A stretch of 64,000 nt of DNA from Oscillospiraceae bacterium (lineage in GTDB: Bacteria; Bacillota; Clostridia; Oscillospirales; CAG-272), in the NCBI GenBank assembly GCA_015064185.1, contig SVSS01000005.1:1-64000 (forward strand). The letters run 5' to 3'. Below the pieces are notes generated by a model, which was given only the letters and a program-made list of their open reading frames with translations, ran no database searches and was not told the origin of the DNA. Made by a program: the position numbers and the translations under genes. This document shows, in pieces, positions 9,596-19,135 of this stretch. Each line of letters begins with the position of its first letter. The first letter of the stretch is position 1.

Positions 9596-10885
9596 TTATT
9601 TGATGAATTCAAATTCAAAATCGTAAATGTTAACGGTATGACCGTCGGTGCAGCCCTTTTCCTCAAGCAGCGCGATCACGCCGTTTTTCTGGAGCGAGCG
9701 CTGGAAATAGGAAAGAGATTCGTAACTGTTAAGGTTGGTTCTGCCCATGAGGTCAATCAGCCACTTGCCCTCCACATAAAAGGTGTCGTTTTCGCGGCGC
9801 ACGGTGGTCTGCATCGGATCCTCTGCGGCAATATCCGCCTCGGTGATCTCGCTTTCAAATACCGTTAAGGGCGGCAATTCACGCAAGCGTGCGGCAACGG
9901 TGGTGACAAGCAGGTCAAGGTTTTTACCTGTGGCGGCGGAAACATAGATCAGCTCCCAGCCGTTTTCCTTTACGAATGCCTCAAACGCGGCAACGTCGGT
10001 CAGCTCCTCGTCAAGTGCGTCGCTCTTGTTTGCCACAATGATCTGCGGACGTGTGGCAAGCTGCTCGCTATAGCGTGCAAGCTCGTGATTGATCGCCTTG
10101 ATATCCTCAATGGGGTCGCGTCCCTCGGTGCGTGCAACGTCTACTACGTGCAACAACAGGCGGCAGCGCTCTACGTGACGTAAAAATGCGTGCCCAAGCC
10201 CCGCGCCGTCAGCAGCACCCTCGATAAGACCGGGAATGTCAGCGGCAACAAATCCACTCTCGCCGCCCGTGGATACCACACCGAGATTGGGGGAGAGGGT
10301 GGTGAAGTGGTATGCGGCAATTTTGGGGCGTGCCGCGCTGATGCGGGAAAGGATAGAGGATTTTCCCACACTCGGCATGCCGATCAGCCCCACGTCGGCA
10401 AGCATCTTGAGCTCAAGGATCAGCTCCTTTTCCTCACCCTTGGTGCCGTTTTTGGCAAACATCGGCACCTGACGGGTTGGCGTGGCGAAGTGGCGGTTGC
10501 CCCAGCCGCCTCTGCCGCCGCGGCAGCAAATAAACGGCTCGTCGTCGGACATATCCTTGATGATCTTGCCTGTTGCGGCATCGCGGATAAGCGTGCCTGC
10601 GGGCACTAGGATCTTAACGTCGGGTGCGGTTGCGCCGTGAAATTTTTCACCCGTGCCGTTGCCGCCGTTTTTGGCTACAAATTTGCGGTGATCGCGGAAG
10701 AACAGCAGTGTGGTGGCGCCCTTGTCTACCTGAAAGACAATATTGCCGCCGTGTCCGCCGTCGCCGCCGTCGGGTCCGCCCTTGGCAACGTATTTTTCGC
10801 GGTGGAAGGAAACGGCACCGTTGCCGCCGTCGCCCGCCTTTACATAAATTTTTGTTTTGTCAATAATTCTTTCGGCATCACGCAT
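9596..10885 (-). CDS. obgE: GTPase Obg
   Basis: Gly-rich N-domain GGDGGNGAVSFHREKYVAKGGPDGGDGGHGG, GMPSVGKSS G1 motif, C-terminal OCT domain. Confidence 0.95.
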   Translation of the reverse strand: MRDAERIIDKTKIYVKAGDGGNGAVSFHREKYVAKGGPDGGDGGHGGNIVFQVDKGATTLLFFRDHRKFVAKNGGNGTGEKFHGATAPDVKILVPAGTLIRDAATGKIIKDMSDDEPFICCRGGRGGWGNRHFATPTRQVPMFAKNGTKGEEKELILELKMLADVGLIGMPSVGKSSILSRISAARPKIAAYHFTTLSPNLGVVSTGGESGFVAADIPGLIEGAADGAGLGHAFLRHVERCRLLLHVVDVARTEGRDPIEDIKAINHELARYSEQLATRPQIIVANKSDALDEELTDVAAFEAFVKENGWELIYVSAATGKNLDLLVTTVAARLRELPPLTVFESEITEADIAAEDPMQTTVRRENDTFYVEGKWLIDLMGRTNLNSYESLSYFQRSLQKNGVIALLEEKGCTDGHTVNIYDFEFEFIK

Positions 10886-12215
10886 CGGGTACCTCCTCGC
10901 CCTTTTGGCGAATGATCAGCTTGATCGGTGTGCCGCGGAAGCCAAAGGTCTCACGCAGGCAGTTTTCGATAAAGCGTTGATAGGAAAAATGGAACAGCTC
11001 TGCATTGTTGCAGAAGATAACAAATGTGGGGGGCGCTACGCGGATCTGCGTCATGTAATAGATCTTTAAGCGTCTACCCTTGTCCGAGGGGGGCTGTACG
11101 CGCGTGGTGGCGTCGTTTAGCACGTCGTTAAGCATACCCGTGGAAATGCGGAGATTTGACTGGTTGAATACATACAGTATATGCTCAAAGATGTTGGGTA
11201 TGCGTTGACCTGTTTTGGCGGATACAAAAAGCAGCGGCGCGTATTGCATGTAGCCGAGTGCCTCGTATACCTGCTTGGTAAAATTGGATACCGTGCTGTT
11301 ATCCTTTTCAATGGTATCCCATTTGTTGACAAGGATAATGCACGCCTTGCCTGCCTCATGCGCAATGCCCGCAATGCGCTCGTCCTGCTCGGTCACGCCC
11401 TCGTTTGCATCTACCATAATAAGGCAAACGTCGGCACGCTCCACAGCCATGTGCGCGCGCAATACGCTGTATTTTTCGATATTGTCATTGATCTTTGACT
11501 GCCTGCGAATGCCTGCAGTGTCGATAAAGGTAAATTTGCCGTATTCGTTTTCCACCGTGGTGTCTACCGCATCGCGCGTGGTGCCCGCAATGTTTGAAAC
11601 GATCATGCGCTCGCTGCCCACAAAGCGGTTGATGATAGAGGATTTGCCCGCATTTGGCTTACCGATAACGGCAACCTTAATGCTGTCGTCTTCCTCCTCC
11701 TCACTCTGTTTTTCGGGGAGTGCGGCAAGCACGGCATCAAGCACGTCACCCGTGCCGCTGCCGTGGATCGAGGATACGGGTACGGGCTCTGCCTCAAAGC
11801 CAAGCTCGTAAAATTCGTAAAACTCGAAGGGTAAGGCGCCCACGCGGTCGCATTTATTGATGGCGGGTATTACGGGTTTTCCGCTTTTTTTCAGCAGTAC
11901 CGCAATATCGCGGTCGGCAGCCGTTACACCCGTGCGCACGTCGCAAAGAAGCACGATAACGTCAGCGCTCTCAATGGCAAGCTCGGCTTGAAATTTCATT
12001 TGAGAAAGGATCGCATCATCGGTTTTGGGCTCGATACCGCCCGTGTCAATGAGGGTCAGCTTTTTGCCGCACCACTCGGTCTCGCCGTAAATGCGGTCAC
12101 GTGTAACACCGGGGGTGTCCTCTACAATAGAGCGGCGCTCGCCGATCAGTTTATTAAAAAATGTGCTTTTGCCAACGTTGGGTCTGCCAACGATAGCCAC
12201 AATCGGTTTTGCCAT
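10878..12215 (-). CDS. der: Ribosome biogenesis GTPase Der (EngA)
   Basis: Two tandem G domains (GRPNVGKSTFFNKL, GKPNAGKSSIINR); start trimmed to MAKPIVAIVG. Confidence 0.95.
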   Translation of the reverse strand: MAKPIVAIVGRPNVGKSTFFNKLIGERRSIVEDTPGVTRDRIYGETEWCGKKLTLIDTGGIEPKTDDAILSQMKFQAELAIESADVIVLLCDVRTGVTAADRDIAVLLKKSGKPVIPAINKCDRVGALPFEFYEFYELGFEAEPVPVSSIHGSGTGDVLDAVLAALPEKQSEEEEDDSIKVAVIGKPNAGKSSIINRFVGSERMIVSNIAGTTRDAVDTTVENEYGKFTFIDTAGIRRQSKINDNIEKYSVLRAHMAVERADVCLIMVDANEGVTEQDERIAGIAHEAGKACIILVNKWDTIEKDNSTVSNFTKQVYEALGYMQYAPLLFVSAKTGQRIPNIFEHILYVFNQSNLRISTGMLNDVLNDATTRVQPPSDKGRRLKIYYMTQIRVAPPTFVIFCNNAELFHFSYQRFIENCLRETFGFRGTPIKLIIRQKGEEVPDA

Positions 12216-12265
12216 TTTTGTACCTCCTGATGGAAAATATGTATAAACAAGATGTAAGGTGTGAA

Positions 12266-12775
12266 TTATTTGTTGTCTTCGCAGTACAGGCTGTCCTCGC
12301 GCCATGTCTGCGGATTTTTTGCTACGTATTTAGAAATTTCCACGTATTCCTGCCCATTTCGTATCACGTGATCAAAAAAGGAGCGTTGGAATAATTTGCC
12401 CGCATGATAGCTTTGATTGCATGATCGAGTGGTTAACGATTTAAACGCACAAATAATATCGGAAACCGTAGGGGAGGGGCTTGCTCCTCCCGCTTTCGTT
12501 AAATGCAAGATAAGGTGGATATGGTTTGGCATGATAACATGTGTGTCAACATGTGCGTTGGGAAACCTTGCTTGTAAAAGTGATAATTGTTGTTTGGCAA
12601 TTTCGCCGCAGGGCGTTAATTTGATCACGGGAGGAGCAAGCCCCTCCCTTACGATCGTTGCAAGCGTTTGCTTGCGCTGATGTGTGCAAATTGTGATAAA
12701 ATACAGCCCTTCGGTGCTGTAATCTATTTCACTCCACCTTGTGGGCTTGCGTTTGGGGAGCTTGTTTTCAATCAT
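12266..12775 (-). mobile_element. REP-associated tyrosine transposase (RAYT; IS200-like Y1/HUH)
   Basis: YFITICTHQRK, MPNHIHLIL (HUH motif) and NGQEYVEISKYVAKNP; sits between der and the DUF512 gene, overlapping the end of the latter. Confidence 0.85.
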
Positions 12776-14096
12776 TGTATGTTTTGCCCACCAGTGCCGC
12801 GAGGAGCGCGGCACCGTCGCCCTTAATGGGGGTTACGGGCACGCCAAGGGTGAGGGAAAGCTCTTGCGGGGTCATGCCGCAAAGGAAAAGATCACCCTCC
12901 GCGCGCAGGGTGGAGGCGGGGATCAGCAGCTCGTCGCCTAAGGGCTTACCCTTTAGCTGCTCTGCCATATCCTTGCCTGTCAAAAGACCTGCTACGGTAA
13001 TTTCTTTGCCAAAAAATCGGTTTTCAATCTCGTATACTGATATTTTGATGCCATTTAGTCGCTTTTCAAGCAATGAGGCGAGGTAACGCATGGTGGGTGC
13101 TGCCGCCTTGCCTGTGGCAAGCGAAACATGTCGGGGGGTAAGGGTATCGGCATCGCCCACAAGATCATAAAGATAATCAAGCTCTAAGGCGAATTCCGCC
13201 ATAAGCGAGCGCAGCATGCCAACGCCGTTTTCTATTTGCTCATAGTCGCCGTAATAGGACTCCTCGGGCAAGGGGAGCTCTGCCTTTAAATAAAATTCAT
13301 CCGCTACGCAAAACATGCGGTAGCCAAGTTCCTGCAGGCAAGCATCGCCAAAGCGGTTGACCTGCTCAATAACGGCGCGGCACTCTTCCTTTGTAAAGGG
13401 GGTAAGAGGGTAAAGCCCCTCGCGGTAGCGCGTAAGGCCTGCCGGAACGATCGAAACGCTTGACATGTGGGGCGCAAGCCTTTTGAGATCCTGCATGGTG
13501 CGGTCAAGCTCTGCGCCATCGTTGATGCCGCGGCAAAGCACGACCTGCCCGCACAGGCGAATGCCTGCTTCGGCAAGGCGGTCGAGATAGGAGAGCACCT
13601 TGCCCGCGCGGCGGTTTTTCATCATATCACAGCGCAACTGCGGATTGGTGGTGTGCACTGACACGTTGACGGGAGAAATGCGCATTTTAATAATGCGGTC
13701 GATATCCTTATCGCGCAAATTGGTAAGCGTGATGTAATTTCCGTGTAAAAAGGAAAGGCGCGCATCATCATCCTTAAAGTAAAGCGAGGGGCGCAAGCCC
13801 TTTGGGAGCTGATCGATAAAGCAAAAGATGCAGCGGTTGGCGCAGCACTGCTTTTTATCCATGAGGGGTGTTTCAAACACAAGACCGATATCATCGTAGG
13901 TGCCCTTTTTCACGGTAACGGTAAAGGGGGCGCCGTTTCGTGTGAGGGATAGCTCTATTTTGCTTTCCGCCAAATAAAAGCGATAGTCAAGCACATCGGC
14001 AATTTCATTGCCGTTGATAGCGATGAGCATATCGCCCGCAAGCAGACCTGCCGCCGCCGCGCGCGAGTGCGGCTCAACGTCACATATTTGTACCAT
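12768..14096 (-). CDS. PDZ/radical-SAM-like DUF512 family protein
   Basis: N-terminal PDZ-like, CCANRCIFCFIDQLPKGLR cysteine motif; next to der. Confidence 0.85.
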   Translation of the reverse strand: MVQICDVEPHSRAAAAGLLAGDMLIAINGNEIADVLDYRFYLAESKIELSLTRNGAPFTVTVKKGTYDDIGLVFETPLMDKKQCCANRCIFCFIDQLPKGLRPSLYFKDDDARLSFLHGNYITLTNLRDKDIDRIIKMRISPVNVSVHTTNPQLRCDMMKNRRAGKVLSYLDRLAEAGIRLCGQVVLCRGINDGAELDRTMQDLKRLAPHMSSVSIVPAGLTRYREGLYPLTPFTKEECRAVIEQVNRFGDACLQELGYRMFCVADEFYLKAELPLPEESYYGDYEQIENGVGMLRSLMAEFALELDYLYDLVGDADTLTPRHVSLATGKAAAPTMRYLASLLEKRLNGIKISVYEIENRFFGKEITVAGLLTGKDMAEQLKGKPLGDELLIPASTLRAEGDLFLCGMTPQELSLTLGVPVTPIKGDGAALLAALVGKTYND

Positions 14097-14583
14097 GACA
14101 CATCCTCCCTTTTCTTTTTGCGCATATCATGCAGACCTTTACAATTTATATAGTATAGCATATTTTTTTGCTTTTGTCAAAAGTTTAGATAAGAACATAT
14201 AAATTTCCGCAAACGTTCGGCGTGAGCAGACAAGTGCGCGATCAAAAACGCCCGAAAAATCGCGCCAAAATGTAAACAATTTGTGTACTCGTTGCGGAGA
14301 ATGTGTTTTTTGTGTGATAAACAAAAGAGAGGACTTTGAACCCCCGAACCCTTGCGGCACAAGGATTTGAGGGAAAACGAGGCGCGCCGCGCCAAGCGCC
14401 TTTACCTATTTATAATACACGCACGCGAAGGGGAGAACGCAGAAAAAATTAAAAATCCTATTGACAATTTGCCAAATTTATCATAAAATTATCATGTGAA
14501 TTCGTCCTTACTGTACAAAATTGCCTATTTGTTGCAGTAGGATGCTTCCCAAAAAACCAAAAACAAAAAGGAGAAAATTTATC

Positions 14584-16299
14584 ATGAGAAAACAACTTAA
14601 AGTGCTTCTCTTGGTGGCAACCGTTCTTGCATTGTTTGCAATGGCAATGATCGTTGGTTCTGCTACTGAAACAGAAGTAGGTACCGGCCCTGCTTTGGTT
14701 GATGCAGTTGCCAACGCCACAGATGAAGACATCATCAAGCTAACCGCAGACGTTACGCTGGATGCACCTCTTGCCATCAACAAGTCGATCACCATTGACG
14801 GTCAAGGCAACACCATCACGCTTGCTGAGTCTGTTACCACTGGTCAGATCTTCGACATTAGCGCAGAGGCATTTACCATCCAAAACGTTACTGTGGATGC
14901 TGACGGCCTCGTCAACACCGGATCAGCTTCCGTTGCTTATTTGTTTAAGTTGAGCGGTGAAGTTGAATTCATGGCTGAAAACGTCATTTCCGAATTTAAG
15001 TGCTTTCTGTTTACTCCCGCTGTTGCCGGAGCAACGGTTGACTTCAAGGGCTGCACCCTTACTTACATCGGCAATTACCAGGTAGTGCGCTACGGTAAAG
15101 CGCTTGGTCCTGCGTCCATTACATTTGACGATTGCGATATCACCGCAATGACCGTAGATACGGCTGTGTTTAAGGCCGAAACGACCACCATTACCTTCAA
15201 CGATTGCGAGATTGACACCAATGGGGCTGTTCATTATTCTGATTCGACGGCTGTCAATCTTATTGTTACCGGCGCCGATACTGTTATCAAGGCTGACTAT
15301 CTTGCCAATTTTAAGCCTAAGGCAGCCGCAAACGTTACCATCGGTACAAATGGCAGCAACGATAATATTCAAATCGAGTGCACTGAGGCTATTGTCAACT
15401 TTAATAGAGCCTCTTCATACGCTTATACACTTAATGTTTACAGCGGTACCTTTACGGCTCCTGCCTTTGTTGTAAACAATGGCGGCACTGCTACTGTAGT
15501 GAATGTTGCAAATGCTACCGTTAACGGCTCTCTCTTCAAGACTGCTATAGGTAAGATTACCGTTGCAAACAGCACTGTTAACGGCGCTACCGGCGCAAAT
15601 ATTGCTGAGTTTGATATTGCTACTATGTTCCCTGCAGCCAACATCCTTGTTGTTCCCACTGCTCTTGTTGTAAACAATGTAGCTGTAATTGATTACAAGG
15701 TCTTCGCTGGCACTGTTGTTCTTGCTCCTGTAGGCGTTAAGATGGCTGCAGATCAGGCTAACGACACCTACGTACAGGCTGTAACCTATGGCGGTAACAG
15801 CTACAAGATGTACGTTGCTGATGCAGGCGACTTTGAAAACGCTGCTGCTGCAGGCGCTTCTATCCGTGAGGATATGAACGGCTTGATGTTTGCAACCGAG
15901 ATCGCTAAGGAAGACGTTGAGGCAATTCTTGCTGCTAACAGCGTAACTCTTGCAGATCTTCGCTTCTACACCTTGATCGCTCCCATGGATTACGTTGCAA
16001 AGGCAAACGGCGTATTCACTAAGGCTGCACTTGATGCAACCGATATCGCAGGCACCAAGTACGTTGCAATCCAGGCTCAGAACAGCTTGCTCGGCATTAC
16101 CGACGGCGCATGGGATCAGGATGCTACCGCAGTAGCTTACAGCGGCGTTCTTAGCCAGCTGAAGAGCCAGACTCGCGGTTACGCGGCTGTTGCTATGATC
16201 GAGTTTACGGTTGGCGGGACCACCACTACTCTTTACGGCGATTTCTGCACTCTTGATAACGTACGTAGCGCAACTCAGGTTGCAGCTTTGGCTCAATAA
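14584..16299 (+). CDS. Secreted right-handed beta-helix surface protein
   Basis: Signal peptide MRKQLKVLLLVATVLALFAMAMIVGSATE then ITIDGQGNTITL-type beta-helix repeats; RBS upstream. Confidence 0.65.
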   Translation: MRKQLKVLLLVATVLALFAMAMIVGSATETEVGTGPALVDAVANATDEDIIKLTADVTLDAPLAINKSITIDGQGNTITLAESVTTGQIFDISAEAFTIQNVTVDADGLVNTGSASVAYLFKLSGEVEFMAENVISEFKCFLFTPAVAGATVDFKGCTLTYIGNYQVVRYGKALGPASITFDDCDITAMTVDTAVFKAETTTITFNDCEIDTNGAVHYSDSTAVNLIVTGADTVIKADYLANFKPKAAANVTIGTNGSNDNIQIECTEAIVNFNRASSYAYTLNVYSGTFTAPAFVVNNGGTATVVNVANATVNGSLFKTAIGKITVANSTVNGATGANIAEFDIATMFPAANILVVPTALVVNNVAVIDYKVFAGTVVLAPVGVKMAADQANDTYVQAVTYGGNSYKMYVADAGDFENAAAAGASIREDMNGLMFATEIAKEDVEAILAANSVTLADLRFYTLIAPMDYVAKANGVFTKAALDATDIAGTKYVAIQAQNSLLGITDGAWDQDATAVAYSGVLSQLKSQTRGYAAVAMIEFTVGGTTTTLYGDFCTLDNVRSATQVAALAQ

Positions 16300-16308
16300 A
16301 GGAGGAAA

Positions 16309-16446
16309 ATGAATATGAAAAAGATTTATGAAGCACCTACCTCTGAGCTGATTTATATTGCATCTGCTGATATCATTACTACATCTCAGATCGACGCTAT
16401 TGCTGATGACTTTGGCGCTGAGATTACCGATATCGTAATTGGCTAA
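16309..16446 (+). CDS. Small 45-aa protein (MNMKKIYEAPTSELIYIASADIITTSQIDAIADDFGAEITDIVIG)
   Basis: ORF below the 60-aa track cut-off, preceded by AAAGGAGG, 10 nt after the beta-helix stop. Confidence 0.7.
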   Translation: MNMKKIYEAPTSELIYIASADIITTSQIDAIADDFGAEITDIVIG

Positions 16447-16718
16447 TTGCAAAACTAGCTTTTTAAAATGAGGTAATGAACCCCCGTGGAACATGATCGT
16501 TCCACGGGGGCTTTCATTTTTGGGGGAATTTATTGGGTGAGTCAACAAAATGCGGGATGTTTTAATATTGCGTATAGGTGCAAACAAGATGTACTATGAT
16601 ATGATACCCTACAAAAAACAACAAGAACGCAATTTGCATTCTTGGGATAGGGCATATGCCCGAAACTGAAATACCCCCCCGCTATGCGAGGGGTATTGGG
16701 CTATTGGTTTGTTTTTTG

Positions 16719-17198
16719 TTATTTGTGATATTTTATGCCCTGCAGGATGGATAGGCTACGATAGACCGTTTCAAGCAGCAGCACGCGCATCATTTGATGT
16801 GGGAAGGTAAGCTTTGATACCGAAAGACGCAATGCAGCTGCCTTTTTTACGCTGTCAGAGAGACCATGCGAGCTGCCGATGATCAGCGTGAGATGCCCGC
16901 TTTGCTGCATGATAGTGGAAAGCTTGTCGGAAAGCTCCTCTGAGGAGAGCTGACCACCCTCTACGCAAAGCGCCGCCACATAGCTGCGCGAGGGAATTGC
17001 GGCAAGTATCGCCTGTGCCTCCTTATCCAGCGCTGTTTTGATCTCGGCGGGCGAGGGGTTTTCGGGCAAGCGGTATTCCTTTAGTTCTATAATCTCAAGC
17101 TTTGCCATGGTGGCAAGGCGCTTTTCGTATTCGGCAAGTGCGGCGCGCCAATAGCTTTCCTTTAAATTGCCAAGCGCGATCAAGCGAATATGTAGCAT
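16719..17198 (-). CDS. rlmH: 23S rRNA (pseudouridine1915-N3)-methyltransferase
   Basis: LRIRLIALGNLKESYWR-type N-term and LIIGSSHGLSDSVK...LSVSKLTFPHQMMRVLLLETVYRSLSILQGIKYHK. Confidence 0.95.
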   Translation of the reverse strand: MLHIRLIALGNLKESYWRAALAEYEKRLATMAKLEIIELKEYRLPENPSPAEIKTALDKEAQAILAAIPSRSYVAALCVEGGQLSSEELSDKLSTIMQQSGHLTLIIGSSHGLSDSVKKAAALRLSVSKLTFPHQMMRVLLLETVYRSLSILQGIKYHK

Positions 17199-17220
17199 AG
17201 CGGTGCTCCTTTGTGGAATT

Positions 17221-17628
17221 TTACATGCGTAAGAAGGTATCTATGATAAAGAGATCAACGGCATCTATCAAAAATGTCACCACAAGCGGGAAAATAATGG
17301 TGAGCATCCATTTTGAGCGATTTTGTCTATTTTTGGCATCCTCAAGAAAGGCAATCTTTTTTTCGGCGCTCCAATCCTCCGGCAGCTGCTCGTGCGTAAT
17401 GCCGTTTCGATAGAAAAAGCGGTTATAAATAAGGTAGGCAAGCGTAAAGCCAAGAAGCAGTGCCAGGTATAATACCATGCAAACAAAGGAATAGAAGGTC
17501 TGCTGCGATTGCTCGCCATAGGAGATCAGTACACGGTATACAATAAAAAAGAGCAGGGTATTGATACATAAAATGAGTAGATGCCGTTTGTTTTTGCCGT
17601 TTTTTTGCGGCTGGGGTGATGTTGCCAT
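17221..17628 (-). CDS. Small membrane protein, unknown function
   Basis: Three to four hydrophobic segments; start trimmed to MATSPQPQKNG because the upstream part of the ORF is REP-like DNA. Confidence 0.6.
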   Translation of the reverse strand: MATSPQPQKNGKNKRHLLILCINTLLFFIVYRVLISYGEQSQQTFYSFVCMVLYLALLLGFTLAYLIYNRFFYRNGITHEQLPEDWSAEKKIAFLEDAKNRQNRSKWMLTIIFPLVVTFLIDAVDLFIIDTFLRM

Positions 17629-17655
17629 AAGAGCTCCTTTTTTTAGGGAATTTTC

Positions 17656-17789
17656 GGGAGGGGGAACCCCTCCCCTACGGGTGTGGGCGGATAAGGCGCG
17701 AAATGTTACGATATCTCGTAGGGACCGGCGTCCTCGACGGTCCGCAATCCGCGATGTATAAAAAGGGAGGGGGAACCCCTCCCCTACGG
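17656..17789. repeat. REP-like palindrome array (three palindromes)
   Basis: CGGGAGGGGGAACCCCTCCCCTACGG (17656-17680), CGTAGGGACCGGCGTCCTCGACGGTCCGC (~17716-17745), GGGAGGGGGAACCCCTCCCCTACGG (17765-17789). Confidence 0.75.
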
Positions 17790-17839
17790 AGAACAATGTG
17801 CGAACAAGTCGCGCTTTGGGAAATGCGGTGGGGAAGCGT

Positions 17840-19123
17840 TTATATGACGGCTATGGCGCCCTCGGGGCGAATGGTAAGCGTCATGCAGGCGCCCTTGCCA
17901 AAGAGGTTATCCATGATTGTGGCAAAGCCTTCGGTATGGTTTTCGGGCACAAATGCCTGCACGGTGCCGGCAAAGCCGCCGCCGTGCACGCGCCATGCGC
18001 CTTTTTTATCCTGCAAAAAGCGCTCGGCAAGGCATAGGGCAAGAGAAAGCCCTTGCTCCGATACGTTTTTGGTGGTATACACGTTTTGCAAATAGCAAAA
18101 CGAGGATCTGCCCGAGTCACGCACGGTTTCAAAAAACAGATCAATATCCTTTTGGGCAAGTGCCTTTTTGCCTGTCGCGACGCGGCGGTTCTCTCCAAAA
18201 AAGTGCAGTGCGCGCAGAATGGCGCGGTCGCCTACCATCTCGCGGAGCTTGGGGATAGCGGCAATTACCGCTTGCTCGCTTACCTCACTTAAAGCAGATT
18301 TGCCCATAGCCGTGGCTACCGCCTTCATTTCGGCAGGGACTGCTGCATAATCGGGGGTGAGATCGGCATGGTTGCCGCCTGTGTTGACAATGGCGAGCGC
18401 ATAGCCGTTTTTTGCAAGATCAAAGGTGATCTTTTCTATCACAGGGTGCTCTGCATTGGCAAAATCAATGGCAATGATGCCACCCACAGCGCATGCCATT
18501 TGATCCATTAAGCCACAGGGCTTACCGAAAAACACGTTCTCGGCATATTGCGCGATCGTGGCGATCTCCCTGTTATCGACACTGCCGTTATTGTAGAGAT
18601 GATTTTGAATATTGCCGATCATGACCTCAAACGCCGCAGACGAGGAAAGCCCAGAGCCCTTTAGCACGCTTGAGGTGGTATATGCCACAAATCCCCCTAC
18701 ACGGTGTCCGTTATTTCGGAAGCCCCGACACATGCCCGCGATCAGGGCATCCGACTTTGAAAAGTGTGCCTCGCGTGGGGCAGTAAAGTCGGAAATATCC
18801 ACCACGTCCTCGGGGTAACCCTCGGAGGTGACATGCACAACGGTGTCGTTTGTGGCGGCAGCCACCGCAATGATGTCAAGGTCGATCGATGCGGCTATCA
18901 CACAGCCGTGATTGTGGTCGGTGTGGTTGCCCAAAAGCTCACTGCGCCCCGACACCGAAAACACGCGTACGTCACGCGCTTTTCCGTAAAGATTCTCAAA
19001 TGCGGTAAGGGCTTTTTGATAGCGCTCACGCTGGTGGGGCAGTGCTTTTTCGCCGTAAAGCGCAGCAAGGCGCACGTCCATGCCGCCGCCTTGCAAAAGA
19101 TCTATTAGTTTGGAGGTATTCAT
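17840..19123 (-). CDS. galK: Galactokinase
   Basis: SVSGRSELLGNHTDHNHGCVIAASI and SGLSSSAAFEV GHMP kinase motif. Confidence 0.93.
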   Translation of the reverse strand: MNTSKLIDLLQGGGMDVRLAALYGEKALPHQRERYQKALTAFENLYGKARDVRVFSVSGRSELLGNHTDHNHGCVIAASIDLDIIAVAAATNDTVVHVTSEGYPEDVVDISDFTAPREAHFSKSDALIAGMCRGFRNNGHRVGGFVAYTTSSVLKGSGLSSSAAFEVMIGNIQNHLYNNGSVDNREIATIAQYAENVFFGKPCGLMDQMACAVGGIIAIDFANAEHPVIEKITFDLAKNGYALAIVNTGGNHADLTPDYAAVPAEMKAVATAMGKSALSEVSEQAVIAAIPKLREMVGDRAILRALHFFGENRRVATGKKALAQKDIDLFFETVRDSGRSSFCYLQNVYTTKNVSEQGLSLALCLAERFLQDKKGAWRVHGGGFAGTVQAFVPENHTEGFATIMDNLFGKGACMTLTIRPEGAIAVI

Positions 19124-19135
19124 CGTTTTTACCTT

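Noticed and set aside
15415-16587. 390-aa minus-strand ORF
   Set aside because: Antisense to the beta-helix gene, which has a signal peptide and RBS.
16654-16700. Possible regulatory palindromes (GGGCATATGCCC, AATACCCC...GGGGTATT)
   Set aside because: Most likely terminator-like hairpins after rlmH; nothing more supportable.
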